Assembly (NCBI GenBank): GCA_019828595.1
Contig: JAHQRK010000022.1
Span: 1,054,001 to 1,118,000 of the forward strand
Length of the DNA: 64,000 bases
Reading direction: 5' to 3'
Origin: Aphanomyces cochlioides
Taxonomy: Eukaryota; Oomycota; Saprolegniomycetes; Saprolegniales; Verrucalvaceae
Made by a program: the position numbers and the translations under genes. The notes beneath the pieces were generated by a model. That model worked only from the letters and a program-made list of their open reading frames with translations. It was not told the DNA's origin and ran no database searches. Of the stretch, positions 50,690 to 63,110 are shown piece after piece. Each line of letters begins with the position of its first letter. Position 1 is the first letter of the stretch.

Positions 50690-53215
50690 ATGGCCTCTAG
50701 CGCGGAAAAAACCATCCTTTCGACGGTGTCTCGATTCGCTCAACGTGAATCGACGCCTGACCCTAGCCAAGCGACGCCCGGTCCGAGCCGAGAAGCCGCT
50801 GAAAAACCTCCTTCCTCTAGGAACAGCGCCGCTGCGTCCGACTCTCTTCGTAGGGAAAATGTTTCCAACCAAGATGGTGTTGACTTAGGTGGTGACACTG
50901 GTCCAAATATGGACAAAAAAAATGGACCCGATGATGCAGGAATGGGTATGGATATTAATGGTTCCAACGAAAAACCTGCCTCTGACGCCAATGGTGGCAA
51001 ATTACTCAAGGATTCTGACAAGCCTGGGGAGAATATTACCCATCCTGACGGCACCCCTCATGGACGAGTTTTACCTAATTCGAAAAATCCCTCCAAAGAT
51101 GGGACATACTCTCCTGCCAAACCCTCCAACCCCAAAAAACAAGCTTCGTCCAACAACGAAGGCAAAAAAACCAACTCGAAGAAAAATAATGTATGGGAAG
51201 GAGCCCGCCATGTGAAAACCCAATTGGTTCGCAACACTGGTGGGCATCCCATTGACGACTCTGAATTGGAAGAATTAATTCGACAAGCTCGAGAATTCCG
51301 CCAAAACCCTACTGCTATGGATGAATTCATTGAAGACATCTTGAAAACTCCATCCTCGAAGGCTTGCACTGTGGACATTCCTCTGGGAGAAGCTTTCCGT
51401 CAAGTCAAGGACTACCAAATCCGAGCGAATTTAATTACCCAAAACCCGGGTACGCTTTGGGAATCGAAATTCAAGGAAATTCTGTTCCACAAGAAAAACC
51501 CGACTACTCTCTCTTTGACGTTTTATGACGATGATCTATTGCGCAAAACTTGTGGAACCTCCCTTCGTCTGGGAAAACAAGAATTTACTGTGCCTGAATA
51601 TTCTCCCCACTCGAAACTTTATTTTATTACTTTCAACAACCTGGTGGATCACGATATTCAAAAAGCGATTTTGAAAAAGTTGGAAGAGCTCACTCACTGC
51701 GTCATTGTTGGTTTTAACCCCAGTACTGACAATTTATTACGCTCGACCCAATTTCGAGTCCTTTTTGACTCCGAAACTCCTCCTTTGGCATTGGTACCAG
51801 ATGATGGAGGCGAGCCTCTGAGAGAAATCGAGATCCAAAACCAAGTTTATGTTTTTCAACATAAAATTCGGTCCCTCAATCAAACGGTCCCTCCCAGCGT
51901 TCAAGCTAGACTGGAAAAAGCCAAACAAAAAGACGACGCTAAAAAGAATACAGACCATGTCGAGGAAAACGCTACAGAGGAAAAAACTGATGCTCCCGAA
52001 AATCCATCGACAGAAAACCAACCACCCAACACCCCGAAGGAAAATACTGGCACAACTGGAAACTCCGAATCCCCTAATGCCGATCCCAAGGAAAATCAAA
52101 ATGGCAAGGAAAACTTTGTCGACCTGTCAAGCGATGTGGACATGGAACAAGAGGAGAAATCAAATATCGAAGAGGAAGAAATGGTAGCTCAACCCAAGAA
52201 GATATTAAATCCTCCACAATCACCCAAGGGCTCGAGCGAGAATAATATTATTCTCACAGACAAACCCAATTTATCCCAGGACGAATTTAAACCAACTCGA
52301 GCCGGTTTTATTCAAGGTCCCCAATACAAAATATCAGCTACCTCGATTCCAACACAAAATCGATTCGCTATCCTCAGCTCAGACGACTCTGACGTGACAA
52401 CATCAGGCACAACGGTTCCTCGATTCCATCTTGATATCGTTCCTACCGACACGCCCAAAAAACGTCCTGCTTCGTCCCCAAAATCAACGATACCCAAAAA
52501 AATTCCAGCCTCTACGAAACCAGCAGGAGCCAAAGTGAAGGCTCAAATCACAGAGCTGAAGAAAAAACTGAATGAATCCACCAACCCATTGGTATTTCAT
52601 GATGAAACCCTCAACCAACCTGGCTTTATTGGAAATATCTATATGGACCCAAAATCTCGCAAAATCGCATCCAATTTAATTGCCTCGAGAGGAATTATAC
52701 GTTTAATGGCTGGAGAAAATCCCATGCAAGCTATTGATGAAGAACGATTTACCTCGTACTACCAAAAACAGCATGGCCATCCTCCTCCTGAAAATTACAG
52801 CCCCACAAATCTATTCCAAAGTTTGTGTCCAAATGACGAAGACTACCACATGAGAAGATCTCTAGCAGCAATCGATCTATTTCTGTCCAACAGAGCACCT
52901 GAAGCTTATACGAACGATGAGTATATTAATCTGTGCCTGAAAGACAAAGTCCACCGTTGGCCCAATTGCAATTTAATCACGGACGCCTCCTTGATTAAAT
53001 TAATTTCCAGTCCTGCTGCTGGAAACCTGGTGCAACATCATAAAATTGAAGAAGAGTTGAGCCATATTGTGAAAGATCTGGCACTCCAAACAATTGACCC
53101 TACGAAGTGTTTTGACTCGGATACTGATGCCTTGTTAACTTTACTTCCGGACGAAAAGGCTCCTGAACTCGACTACAAAGAACTTGGCGATGGTGACAAT
53201 GCAGACTCCAATTGA
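50690..53215 (+). CDS. LINE copy 3 ORF1 protein, 841 aa
   Basis: As copy 1, with GGKLLKDS for GGKLPKDS and GTYSPAKP for GTNSPAKP, both in the low-complexity N-terminal region. Intact. Confidence 0.85.
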   Translation: MASSAEKTILSTVSRFAQRESTPDPSQATPGPSREAAEKPPSSRNSAAASDSLRRENVSNQDGVDLGGDTGPNMDKKNGPDDAGMGMDINGSNEKPASDANGGKLLKDSDKPGENITHPDGTPHGRVLPNSKNPSKDGTYSPAKPSNPKKQASSNNEGKKTNSKKNNVWEGARHVKTQLVRNTGGHPIDDSELEELIRQAREFRQNPTAMDEFIEDILKTPSSKACTVDIPLGEAFRQVKDYQIRANLITQNPGTLWESKFKEILFHKKNPTTLSLTFYDDDLLRKTCGTSLRLGKQEFTVPEYSPHSKLYFITFNNLVDHDIQKAILKKLEELTHCVIVGFNPSTDNLLRSTQFRVLFDSETPPLALVPDDGGEPLREIEIQNQVYVFQHKIRSLNQTVPPSVQARLEKAKQKDDAKKNTDHVEENATEEKTDAPENPSTENQPPNTPKENTGTTGNSESPNADPKENQNGKENFVDLSSDVDMEQEEKSNIEEEEMVAQPKKILNPPQSPKGSSENNIILTDKPNLSQDEFKPTRAGFIQGPQYKISATSIPTQNRFAILSSDDSDVTTSGTTVPRFHLDIVPTDTPKKRPASSPKSTIPKKIPASTKPAGAKVKAQITELKKKLNESTNPLVFHDETLNQPGFIGNIYMDPKSRKIASNLIASRGIIRLMAGENPMQAIDEERFTSYYQKQHGHPPPENYSPTNLFQSLCPNDEDYHMRRSLAAIDLFLSNRAPEAYTNDEYINLCLKDKVHRWPNCNLITDASLIKLISSPAAGNLVQHHKIEEELSHIVKDLALQTIDPTKCFDSDTDALLTLLPDEKAPELDYKELGDGDNADSN

Positions 53216-53315
53216 CTCGCCAACACACAAAATCAATTAAAACCACAATCACCACACCCCGACCCAAACCAACACAACGACTTGAAGTCAAAAAATCAAA
53301 ACCCAAATATTAATC

Positions 53316-56300
53316 ATGACCGTGACCACAATTAACGCGCTACCACAAGCCATTATCGACTGGGATATTAGCTTGTTTTCTCTCAACACAAATGGTCTCT
53401 CCAACTCTTTCCACCACCTTCTCAAGAACTTTCTCCTCAAAAACTCTATCTCACTTATCCAAGAAACTCGACTGCCTTACCCCAGCGACCATGGCAAAAT
53501 CAATTTCTACTGGAAAAAACATACCAACCAACAAGGCACTTTCTTCTACGAGGAGCCAATTTATTCCATCAGCCATACCTCTCATCCTACTGGAGGCCTT
53601 GCTACATTTATTCATCCTGACTGCCCTCTGGACAATTGCACCAATTTAAACCACTCTTGGGACAAACCTCTCCTCCGTGGTCGTTATTTACTTATATCGG
53701 CCACTCTGGACAATATCCCGGTTTTTATTCACAACATCTATGCTCCGTACGACTATCACGACCGTGTGGATTTTTTTAATGATCTGCCTCGCGATTTTCC
53801 ACCCGAAGCTTTTCATATTGTTGGTGGCGACTTTAACGTTATTTTCTCCCCAACATTAGATTCATGCCGTCCTTCGACTCATGCGACCCATGGCTCATAT
53901 GAACTCAACCTATGGCTACAAGATTTACACCTCGTTGACATTTTCCGTCAACAAAATCCACTGAAACGTGCTTTCACAAGTCCAAAATTTGTCAATCGGC
54001 TTGACTATATTTTCATCTCGTCTGCTATGGCATCCCTACGTCATCTGAAATTTCGTCACCTGGAACTAATTCCTCATGCTGACCACACTCCCTGCAAATT
54101 ATTGACCAAACGTCCAGCAGTATCAATGGGACCTGGTCCATGGAAAACACCACAATGGGTTCTCAACAATGACAAGGCCAAATTAATTATCTCTCGTCAA
54201 CTTGAAACCTTCCTTACCAAGACCCAATTAAACTCAAATGTTGGTCTACATTTCGACACCATGATCACCAACATGCGAAATCAATTAAAATACCTACACG
54301 ACGAGTTGGTCGAAAATCAACAAAGGCCTCTCAAGAAATTATCTATGGATTTGGCTTTATTGATTCGGGATTACCAAAACGCCCCATGTGCGTCCTTGAT
54401 GGCACGTATCAAAACAATTCAAGCTGCCATACATGAATATCATGACAGGAAAAAAGTCCTACGGGAAGATACTGCTATGCAAACTCATCTCGAGAAAGCG
54501 GAAAGGTGTACCAAATTTCACCTGAAGCCACCTCGCACAATCCCTTTACAAAAATCTCCCTTCAAGGCACTCAAAATGTCCAATGGAAATATTGCTTCTG
54601 ATCAACAATCAATTTCCTCGACACTCCACGAGTTTTATTCTGACCTGTATGGCGACCATGAGGCAGTTGACAAGGAAAGAATGGCCAAGTATTTAAAAAC
54701 TCTGATATCTCGCCGACTCAATATCGACGACAAGAGATTTATTGGGGCTCCTCTCACGGCAAACGAATTTTATTTTGCCATTAAACACTCCAAACGGAAT
54801 TCAACTCCTGGGCCAAATTCACTGCCCTACGAAATTTTGAAAATGTTTCCCCATGAATGGTCCCTGGCTTTGGAAATGCTATACTATTACCAAATCAACT
54901 CTCACTCCAACTTGGCACCCTCCCAATTGACAAGTTTAATTGTACTGCTGTACAAAAAGGACGACAAACTACTCCCAAAAAATTACCGTCCCATCAGCTT
55001 GGTCAATATCGACGTGAAAATCCTCACAATGGTCCTTGCAGAACGAATGCAGAGAATCATTCAGTCGATAGTCCACCCGGATCAAACAGGTTTTATTCGT
55101 GGTCGATCAATCCAAACCAATTTACTGCGCTTGGAAGACCTGAATCACTTTATGAAGTTTTATTCCTCCGAGTCTATTGTGGCCCTCTTGGACTTTGAAA
55201 AAGCCTTTGATAGGGTCAACCATTCCTATTTATTGGCAACCCTGAAGGAATTTAATTTTCCACCGTCCTTTCTCAACATGGTCAAAGTGCTTTATTCAAA
55301 TCGTCGTGGACGAATTATTGTCAATGGACATTTATCCAACCCATTTAAGATCCAACGTGGTGTTTTACAAGGCGACCCATTATCACCTCTTTTATTTGTC
55401 TTGGCGCTAGAACCTATGTGTTTAGCCATACGCAAGAGAAAAGATTTGGGCATACGAATTGGTCATCACACTCACACCGGGAGCTATTATGCAGACGACT
55501 CCCAATTGTACTCCAAAAATACATCGACGTTGCAACTCCAACTCGACATCGTCAAAAAATTCTGTGATATCTCTGGTTTCAAGTTAAATCTCTCCAAGAC
55601 AGAATTATTAACCCATGCCAATTTACCTCCAGACCTGGCACCTTTGGCTATTACTGATGACAAACCTGCTAAATCGTTGGGCCTTTTAATTTCTCCCAAC
55701 ATCACAGCCACAACACGTTTAAATTCGCTATTGGAGAAATTGGTCTCAAGAACACAATTATGGTCTTATCGAGCACGAACCCTACCCGGAAAAGTGACAA
55801 TCCTAAGGTCAATTTGTTTTCCTGTGCTCTGGTATCAACTCCAATTTATTCCGATCGACAAAGAATATGCCAAACTATTCGACAAGGTCGCCAAGCAATT
55901 TATTCACGGCGATACAATTGATCCATATTCGACTCAACGTTATTTGCATCAATTCAACTCGGACATTATTTTCCTTCCAAAAGCACAAGGTGGTCTCGGA
56001 TTTAAATCGTCTACCCACTGGTGGTCAAAACTACACCGGGTCATGACCTTTAAATGCTTCAAGCTACTCCTAGCACCACCTCACAACTCGTATGGTCAAA
56101 CGAAATTGCCAGCATGGCTATCCATTGGAGAATATTTACTCTCCAGAGCCTTCAGTCCATGGGGAAATTTTTATGATCTCCTTTTCATGAGTCCACACTC
56201 TAGTATGTACAAAGCCATATCACACCAAGATAAGGTTCCACCTCTCTGGTCAGCATTTACTCGACTATGGTTATCCTTATCTCCAACCCCACTTAAATTT

Positions 56301-57401
56301 CCCACAGTACAAGTCGATGGAAATTTTCCACTTTGGCACAATCAATTCTTACCCTTGGAGAAAACTGTCTTTGAACACTGCTATCCAAAGACTTATGATT
56401 ATGCTGTATCACTGGCAAAATTAAATTTTACCCATGTTCGCCACCTACTCGATGAAAATGGCAATCTTATGGATCGGAAAATCCTGTTAGATTGGATTAA
56501 ATCTCAATGCTCAAGACGCCATTTAGCCACTCCCGATCATAAATGGTGGTATGCTCTACACGGGAGACTTAAAGCTATTCTACCATCTCCACCCGAGGAC
56601 ACAGAAATAAATTTTCGTCAGCCTACACCTTATCGGCAAACGGCTACCAAAATTACTTGGGCTGGAAATTTTAAAGATGGCTTTTTACCCTTTATTGATG
56701 CCACCTTGGATGATTTAACTCATGAATTTAAATCCAAATCAGCTCAGGAGGTTTTACCCACAGCGCATTTATTGGTACCCTCGGATTTTTATGCCCACAA
56801 GGAAAATATTAAAGTGGTCGCATTCTACAGGCAGCCCAAATTTATTCTGCCAACGTATAGTGCTTTCATATATCGACTGCTTATACGAGCCTTACCTCTC
56901 CGATACAAATTCAAGTACTCGGACGATATCCCGAACACTTGTATTTTTTGTCATGAAGTGGAGACGTATAAACATTTCACCTTGGACTGTCCATATACTC
57001 GAGCATGTTGGAGTCCATTTAAATCCATGGCCAGATCCCTTAACTTTACTTGGCCAACTACCATGGAAAAAATATTCTTCTCTCCTATAGCACTCCAAGA
57101 CAAAGACCTCCAAGCTGGATTTAATTTGCTGTGGCCAATTTTTTTATCTTGTATTTGGTATACAATATGGAAAACTCGGTGCGACAGGATTTACAGTTCA
57201 GATTTGCCTAACAAAACACCTATGACGATATCCAGCTTAGCAGGACACATTATAAAGCGGCATCTGTACCAAGTCAATCGAGCCTCCTTGGACGACTCCA
57301 CGAAGGCTTCCTTGACATCGGTGCTTCATAGTTTGCACCAGAATGAGTGGTTCTCTGCCCAAATCTTACCACAATCTCAAAACGAGACCTTGGAACCTTA
57401 A
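53316..57401 (+). CDS. LINE copy 3 ORF2: APE endonuclease-reverse transcriptase, 1361 aa
   Basis: Intact, with all APE, RT and CCHC motifs. The only residue difference from copy 1 that I see is TLDDLTH for TLDYLTH, making the copy 1 tyrosine the odd one out. Confidence 0.97.
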   Translation: MTVTTINALPQAIIDWDISLFSLNTNGLSNSFHHLLKNFLLKNSISLIQETRLPYPSDHGKINFYWKKHTNQQGTFFYEEPIYSISHTSHPTGGLATFIHPDCPLDNCTNLNHSWDKPLLRGRYLLISATLDNIPVFIHNIYAPYDYHDRVDFFNDLPRDFPPEAFHIVGGDFNVIFSPTLDSCRPSTHATHGSYELNLWLQDLHLVDIFRQQNPLKRAFTSPKFVNRLDYIFISSAMASLRHLKFRHLELIPHADHTPCKLLTKRPAVSMGPGPWKTPQWVLNNDKAKLIISRQLETFLTKTQLNSNVGLHFDTMITNMRNQLKYLHDELVENQQRPLKKLSMDLALLIRDYQNAPCASLMARIKTIQAAIHEYHDRKKVLREDTAMQTHLEKAERCTKFHLKPPRTIPLQKSPFKALKMSNGNIASDQQSISSTLHEFYSDLYGDHEAVDKERMAKYLKTLISRRLNIDDKRFIGAPLTANEFYFAIKHSKRNSTPGPNSLPYEILKMFPHEWSLALEMLYYYQINSHSNLAPSQLTSLIVLLYKKDDKLLPKNYRPISLVNIDVKILTMVLAERMQRIIQSIVHPDQTGFIRGRSIQTNLLRLEDLNHFMKFYSSESIVALLDFEKAFDRVNHSYLLATLKEFNFPPSFLNMVKVLYSNRRGRIIVNGHLSNPFKIQRGVLQGDPLSPLLFVLALEPMCLAIRKRKDLGIRIGHHTHTGSYYADDSQLYSKNTSTLQLQLDIVKKFCDISGFKLNLSKTELLTHANLPPDLAPLAITDDKPAKSLGLLISPNITATTRLNSLLEKLVSRTQLWSYRARTLPGKVTILRSICFPVLWYQLQFIPIDKEYAKLFDKVAKQFIHGDTIDPYSTQRYLHQFNSDIIFLPKAQGGLGFKSSTHWWSKLHRVMTFKCFKLLLAPPHNSYGQTKLPAWLSIGEYLLSRAFSPWGNFYDLLFMSPHSSMYKAISHQDKVPPLWSAFTRLWLSLSPTPLKFPTVQVDGNFPLWHNQFLPLEKTVFEHCYPKTYDYAVSLAKLNFTHVRHLLDENGNLMDRKILLDWIKSQCSRRHLATPDHKWWYALHGRLKAILPSPPEDTEINFRQPTPYRQTATKITWAGNFKDGFLPFIDATLDDLTHEFKSKSAQEVLPTAHLLVPSDFYAHKENIKVVAFYRQPKFILPTYSAFIYRLLIRALPLRYKFKYSDDIPNTCIFCHEVETYKHFTLDCPYTRACWSPFKSMARSLNFTWPTTMEKIFFSPIALQDKDLQAGFNLLWPIFLSCIWYTIWKTRCDRIYSSDLPNKTPMTISSLAGHIIKRHLYQVNRASLDDSTKASLTSVLHSLHQNEWFSAQILPQSQNETLEP

Positions 57402-57774
57402 AAGGCATGTTATATTGCAACCTTTGAAGAAATTCACCTAAGTCACCCAAACCAATGGGAAAACTCAAAGTGGATTTTCTCGCGACCCACTTGGCCTTTT
57501 CATGCGTTTGATGGCTCGTTAGCCCCAGCTAACAGAGCTCTATGAACACACCAAGTAACTTTATCTCATGCCGAGTCGTTCACAAAATCGACTTGACTTT
57601 ATCCGTTCACCCAAAATGGCAAAACTATCGACAACCCTGGCATTGCCCTGACGATCATTTCAGACATTCTAATGGTCTTCAGGGTTGCTAGACATCCCAA
57701 GCAGACAAACGCAAGCGTTAGATTGCAAAAAAGTGCAGTGGTTCTCTCACAACAACACTTTGAAAATTGTTACG

Positions 57775-57798
57775 ACGTCTCCTTGACGTGGAGAAGGT
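57775..57798 (+). repeat. tRNA-Val anticodon-arm scar inside the LINE copy 3 3' region
   Basis: This 24-nt stretch equals tRNA-Val nucleotides 24-47. Copies 1 and 2 have only the first eight bases (ACGTCTCC) followed by CCCT at the same place. The identical junction (GAGAAGGT followed by GGGGGCG) is the 5' boundary of truncated copy 4 at 61057/61058. Confidence 0.9.
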
Positions 57799-59851
57799 GG
57801 GGGCGAAATCTCAAAATCGAGTGCACACTTTTTGTTCGGGAAAATTGCGCCACGGTGCCTAAAAGATTCTCCCATGTCTCCTCCTCAAGATGTGCCAGTT
57901 TGCGAGTGCTCAAACCTCGCCAAACTCGCGAAACAAAATTCGAAAGGAAATTCGACCCGGTGACACCCATTTTGAACCGGTTTCAACCCGTCACCAAAAG
58001 TGAAATTTCTCTCGACCTACTGCGTGGATTTCTACGTTTAGTGGCTTGTTATCTCAGTTGAATCGAGCTCTATGCCGACACCAACTAGCACATATTGCAG
58101 ATCTATGGTTCAAAACCACGAACCCATTTTGGACTGTCACCCAAACCGGTGAAACACCAGGACAACTCGAACGCTTTCCCTACGGTCACCGAGTGACATC
58201 TAGGGGTCTAGTGGGTGGCTCCACCACTTATTACGACTAGCCAAAGCGTTAGAACGCCCTGAAACATCCTGGTTTGCTCGCAATCCTCAATCCAAAATGT
58301 CAACCGCCCCTATCCACCGGCTACAAAACCTTAAGTCGGCTACAGGTCGCAAATCATTTCCTATCGACCGGCTATGACTCTTTTCCATCCTATCATGGCT
58401 AGACGAGTGTTTTAAGCCATCAAGAGCGATGATTGAAGCCCTGGAACCTACTTGCCGTCGCCCCGACAACTTTTGGTGAAATGGCTAAAACTCATCGGAA
58501 TGGCTCCTGAACGCAAATCAACTCCGATCGCCCAACTTAGAGTTGGAGAGGCTCGAGAATGTCCTCGCGATGGATTTGAGCTATCAAGCACCATGATAGC
58601 AGCACAGGAACCCAACTTCCGATTCCAAACCATTTTGAGCCGATAAGGCTCCAAAACGACCATCGTAGCTCATTTCAGCTACACGACTCTATATGCACCG
58701 ATTAATATGGTGCATCCACCGCTAGCCTCCATTGATGGAGGACACCAAGTATGGCTATCTATCTCATAGCCGTTCGGAAGTTATGACTCCTTCAAATTTG
58801 GCCGCCGAGACGCCCGATTGGAAAAAACACTGGTTTTGGCTAGCGCTCTCCCGCTACACACTACCTATGGCGATTCTAATGGTGCGCTATCCTTCGTACG
58901 TATCGTCGCTACGATTCTGCCAAGTGGCTCCATGCACCGCGGCGCCGTTCGAAATCCAGCTCCGACGATGCTCGCGCTCGAGACCTATCCGCGCATGGCG
59001 CATGTCAAAATGGCACCTCCCAAATATTTTACCCTTTTTTATTATTTTTGGGAGGTTTACCCCAAAAGCCCAACCCACAAGGGATTTTCCCTCTATCTCG
59101 CCACCTTCAACTCCGACGAAGACGCTCCTGAAATCAACTTTGCTTGTCATGGAACGACCGACCTCGTTGATTTTTTTGGCTGGTCAAATCGTCCAAGAAC
59201 ATTTTATTTTGGATGGTCTTTTCTCTCAAACCCAGCTTTTCCCATGGTTCCAGCGATTTAATTCGGCCTCCTGAGGTCGAATTAAATTGGCCACGACCTT
59301 TTTGGATTTTTTGGGCTCCTACCTCTTGCCAATTTATTTTCCTTGGGCCTGATTTTACTCTGTTTCGACCCTTTTGTCAATTTTTGGCCTTCCTCTCCTG
59401 TCGATTTATTTATTCATGGATCGACCCCAACTCAAGCTTTTATTTACTTGGCCTTTTTCACTGTGTACCTCCACTTGGAACTTTTATCAAGACTTTTGTA
59501 TACAAATATTCAAGTCCTCCACAGTCAACCCGAAATTGCCTAGTATCTCGCCACCACCAACTCGGATCAAGATGGTCATGAAAAGAAAGTTGCTTGTATG
59601 GCTCTTTTCTATACTGTTGAATTTTTTCACAGCCTGAATCGCCATGCAACATTTTCTTTCTGCCATGGTTCCTCCAAATTACCCCACACCCCAAGTCTAT
59701 TTCGGTTAAGCAACACTGGACGATTTTCCACAAGAACCTTCCAAGGTCACATTTCGCAACACATATTTATTATGCGACCTATGAAGCCAAAATCGAAAGT
59801 CTAGTTTGCGGCCCTTTTGGGCCATATTAATTCTTTAATATACTCAGTTAA

Positions 59852-59895
59852 CCTTGACGTGGAGAAGGTCCCCGGTTCAAGTCCGGGTAAGACCA
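59852..59895 (+). pseudogene. tRNA-Val(GAC) 3' part after LINE copy 3
   Basis: Duplicated CCTTGACGTGGAGAA plus T arm and acceptor strand. The spacer after it has two extra C (TTCCCCCGAATG near 59929) not seen in other units. Confidence 0.95.
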
Positions 59896-61010
59896 TCCTT
59901 TTTCGACCCAAATCAACTTTTTTTGCTTCCCCCGAATGATATCTCGGCCAATATTTTCTTCCCAACACACGCTATCTCTTATGGCACCTCACATGCTCTT
60001 CTTTCAACCGCATCACAACCCGTCATCCCCGCACGCCGACGAAATGCGTGTAAAATGACAAAAGTACTAGACTTTGCGTCTCCATTTCTCATCCATGAGG
60101 CAAGTGTACCAATCATAAAACACGCATAAATAGAACAGTTCAAACTGGACTTTCACCGAGACCCTGACACGACAAATATTCCATCTCAGTTTCACTTCAG
60201 AAAGGACGATTTTAAATCCTCATTGACTTGGAGGGGACGCTACTTGAGAAACCCTTCCAGTCATTCCTTACTCTCTTCAAAGCAACAAACTTTTCCAAAA
60301 TGGACCCAACTTAAACTTAACCACACTAAACAAATCTCAACAACAGGTAGCTCCAAAGAAACAGCGATTCGTTCAAATGAATACACAATCGTATCAACCG
60401 AGCGCTGGATAGACACATCCACTCGACCTCAGAGTATGTCTCTCAAAACAATGACAGACAAGATGGAAGAGAGCATCCAATTGGACCGTTGGAACTTATT
60501 ATAGATTCCAAGATACATATATGTAGATGATTACAGGAGGTCCATCGTTCCCTGTGAGTTTGTGTGTTTAGACTCGTTTTTTGTGGGAGGGGGCGATGAT
60601 CCGCTTTTGGTTTGAAATGAAAGTATTTGAGTAGGTCTACGAGAGGAGACACACTTTTTCTCCCAAACCCTTCGAGTATTGCATGTTGGCGAGGACTGAC
60701 CACTCAGTTTGTCTAGGCTTTGGTTGCGAAAATAGAGTGCGCTGAAGGATTTTTGTGTCCAGAGTCGTCGTGAATGGTATGGAAACAGATCACAGACGTG
60801 GAGAGAGGAGATGATGTTTGTGACTTGTGAGGTCGAGTCTATCGTGGGCCGTGTGGTGACAGGATGTTAGTATAGGCGATGTTGTTGTGTGTGCTGACGT
60901 GATGGGTTTGGCGTTGAATGTGTGACAAGGATAGTGTTCCAATGGTTGTGAGAGGGTGCTGGTGTGTGATTGATGTGAATGATGAGCAAGGTAGGCATAG
61001 TAGACATGGA

Positions 61011-61057
61011 GGTCTTATAGTGTAGCGGTTATCACGTCTCCTTGACGTGGAGAAGGT
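61011..61057 (+). pseudogene. tRNA-Val(GAC) 5' part, cut by truncated LINE copy 4
   Basis: Nucleotides 1-47 of the tRNA: three bases (GGT) more than in the full-length insertions, then directly GGGGGCGAAATC from the LINE 3' region. Confidence 0.93.
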
Positions 61058-63110
61058 GGGGGCGAAATCTCAAAATCGAGTGCACACTTTTTGTTCGGGA
61101 AAATTGCGCCACGGTGCCTAAAAGATTCTCCCATGTCTCCTCCTCAAGATGTGCCAGTTTGCGAGTGCTCAAACCTCGCCAAACTCGCGAAACAAAATTC
61201 GAAAGGAAATTCGACCCGGTGACACCCATTTTGAACCGGTTTCAACCCGTCACCAAAAGTGAAATTTCTCTCGACCTACTGCGTGGATTTCTACGTTTAG
61301 TGGCTTGTTATCTCAGTTGAATCGAGCTCTATGCCGACACCAACTAGCACATATTGCAGATCTATGGTTCAAAACCACGAACCCATTTTGGACTGTCACC
61401 CAAACCGGTGAAACACCAGGACAACTCGAACGCTTTCCCTACGGTCACCGAGTGACATCTAGGGGTCTAGTGGGTGGCTCCACCACTTATTACGACTAGC
61501 CAAAGCGTTAGAACGCCCTGAAACATCCTGGTTTGCTCGCAATCCTCAATCCAAAATGTCAACCGCCCCTATCCACCGGCTACAAAACCTTAAGTCGGCT
61601 ACAGGTCGCAAATCATTTCCTATCGACCGGCTATGACTCTTTTCCATCCTATCATGGCTAGACGAGTGTTTTAAGCCATCAAGAGCGATGATTGAAGCCC
61701 TGGAACCTACTTGCCGTCGCCCCGACAACTTTTGGTGAAATGGCTAAAACTCATCGAAATGGCTCCTGAACGCAAATCAACTCCGATCGCCCAACTTAGA
61801 GTTGGAGAGGCTCGAGAATGTCCTCGCGATGGATTTGAGCTATCAAGCACCATGATAGCAGCACAGGAACCCAACTTCCGATTCCAAACCATTTTGAGCC
61901 GATAAGGCTCCAAAACGACCATCGTAGCTCATTTCAGCTACACGACTCTATATGCACCGATTAATATGGTGCATCCACCGCTAGCCTCCATTGATGGAGG
62001 ACACCAAGTATGGCTATCTATCTCATAGCCGTTCGGAAGTTATGACTCCTTCAAATTTGGCCGCCGAGACGCCCGATTGGAAAAAACACTGGTTTTGGCT
62101 AGCGCTCTCCCGCTACACACTACCTATGGCGATTCTAATGGTGCGCTATCCTTCGTACGTATCGTCGCTACGATTCTGCCAAGTGGCTCCATGCACCGCG
62201 GCGCCGTTCGAAATCCAGCTCCGACGATGCTCGCGCTCGAGACCTATCCGCGCATGGCGCATGTCAAAATGGCACCTCCCAAATATTTTACCCTTTTTTA
62301 TTATTTTTGGGAGGTTTACCCCAAAAGCCCAACCCACAAGGGATTTTCCCTCTATCTCGCCACCTTCAACTCCGACGAAGACGCTCCTGAAATCAACTTT
62401 GCTTGTCATGGAACGACCGACCTCGTTGATTTTTTTGGCTGGTCAAATCGTCCAAGAACATTTTATTTTGGATGGTCTTTTCTCTCAAACCCAGCTTTTC
62501 CCATGGTTCCAGCGATTTAATTCGGCCTCCTGAGGTCGAATTAAATTGGCCACGACCTTTTTGGATTTTTTGGGCTCCTACCTCTTGCCAATTTATTTTC
62601 CTTGGGCCTGATTTTACTCTGTTTCGACCCTTTTGTCAATTTTTGGCCTTCCTCTCCTGTCGATTTATTTATTCATGGATCGACCCCAACTCAAGCTTTT
62701 ATTTACTTGGCCTTTTTCACTGTGTACCTCCACTTGGAACTTTTATCAAGACTTTTGTATACAAATATTCAAGTCCTCCACAGTCAACCCGAAATTGCCT
62801 AGTATCTCGCCACCACCAACTCGGATCAAGATGGTCATGAAAAGAAAGTTGCTTGTATGGCTCTTTTCTATACTGTTGAATTTTTTCACAGCCTGAATCG
62901 CCATGCAACATTTTCTTTCTGCCATGGTTCCTCCAAATTACCCCACACCCCAAGTCTATTTCGGTTAAGCAACACTGGACGATTTTCCACAAGAACCTTC
63001 CAAGGTCACATTTCGCAACACATATTTATTATGCGACCTATGAAGCCAAAATCGAAAGTCTAGTTTGCGGCCCTTTTGGGCCATATTAATTCTTTAATAT
63101 ACTCAGTTAA
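61058..63110 (+). mobile_element. 5'-truncated tRNA-Val LINE, copy 4 (2053 bp)
   Basis: Contains only the last 2053 bp of the LINE (no ORF1 or ORF2), ending with the same hairpins and the same 3' junction. The target duplication is 15 bp or up to 18 bp if GGT is counted. It shares with copy 3, against copies 1 and 2, the variants CTGTGTACC, AAATATTCAAG, CCTAGTATC and ACACCCCAAG. It differs from copy 3 at CATCGAAATGG near 61756. Truncation at the 5' end is the signature of incomplete target-primed reverse transcription. Confidence 0.93.

Larger units (their letters stand above)
50610..59851 (+). mobile_element. tRNA-Val-specific LINE, full-length copy 3 (9242 bp)
   Basis: Same boundaries and duplication (59852-59866) as copies 1 and 2, with both ORFs intact. 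It is 13 bp longer than copy 2: 12 of these come from a tRNA-derived insertion in the 3' region (57783-57798) and one from an extra C near 59692. From 57799 to its end it is the same length (2053 bp) as truncated copy 4 and shares that copy's variants. Confidence 0.95.
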
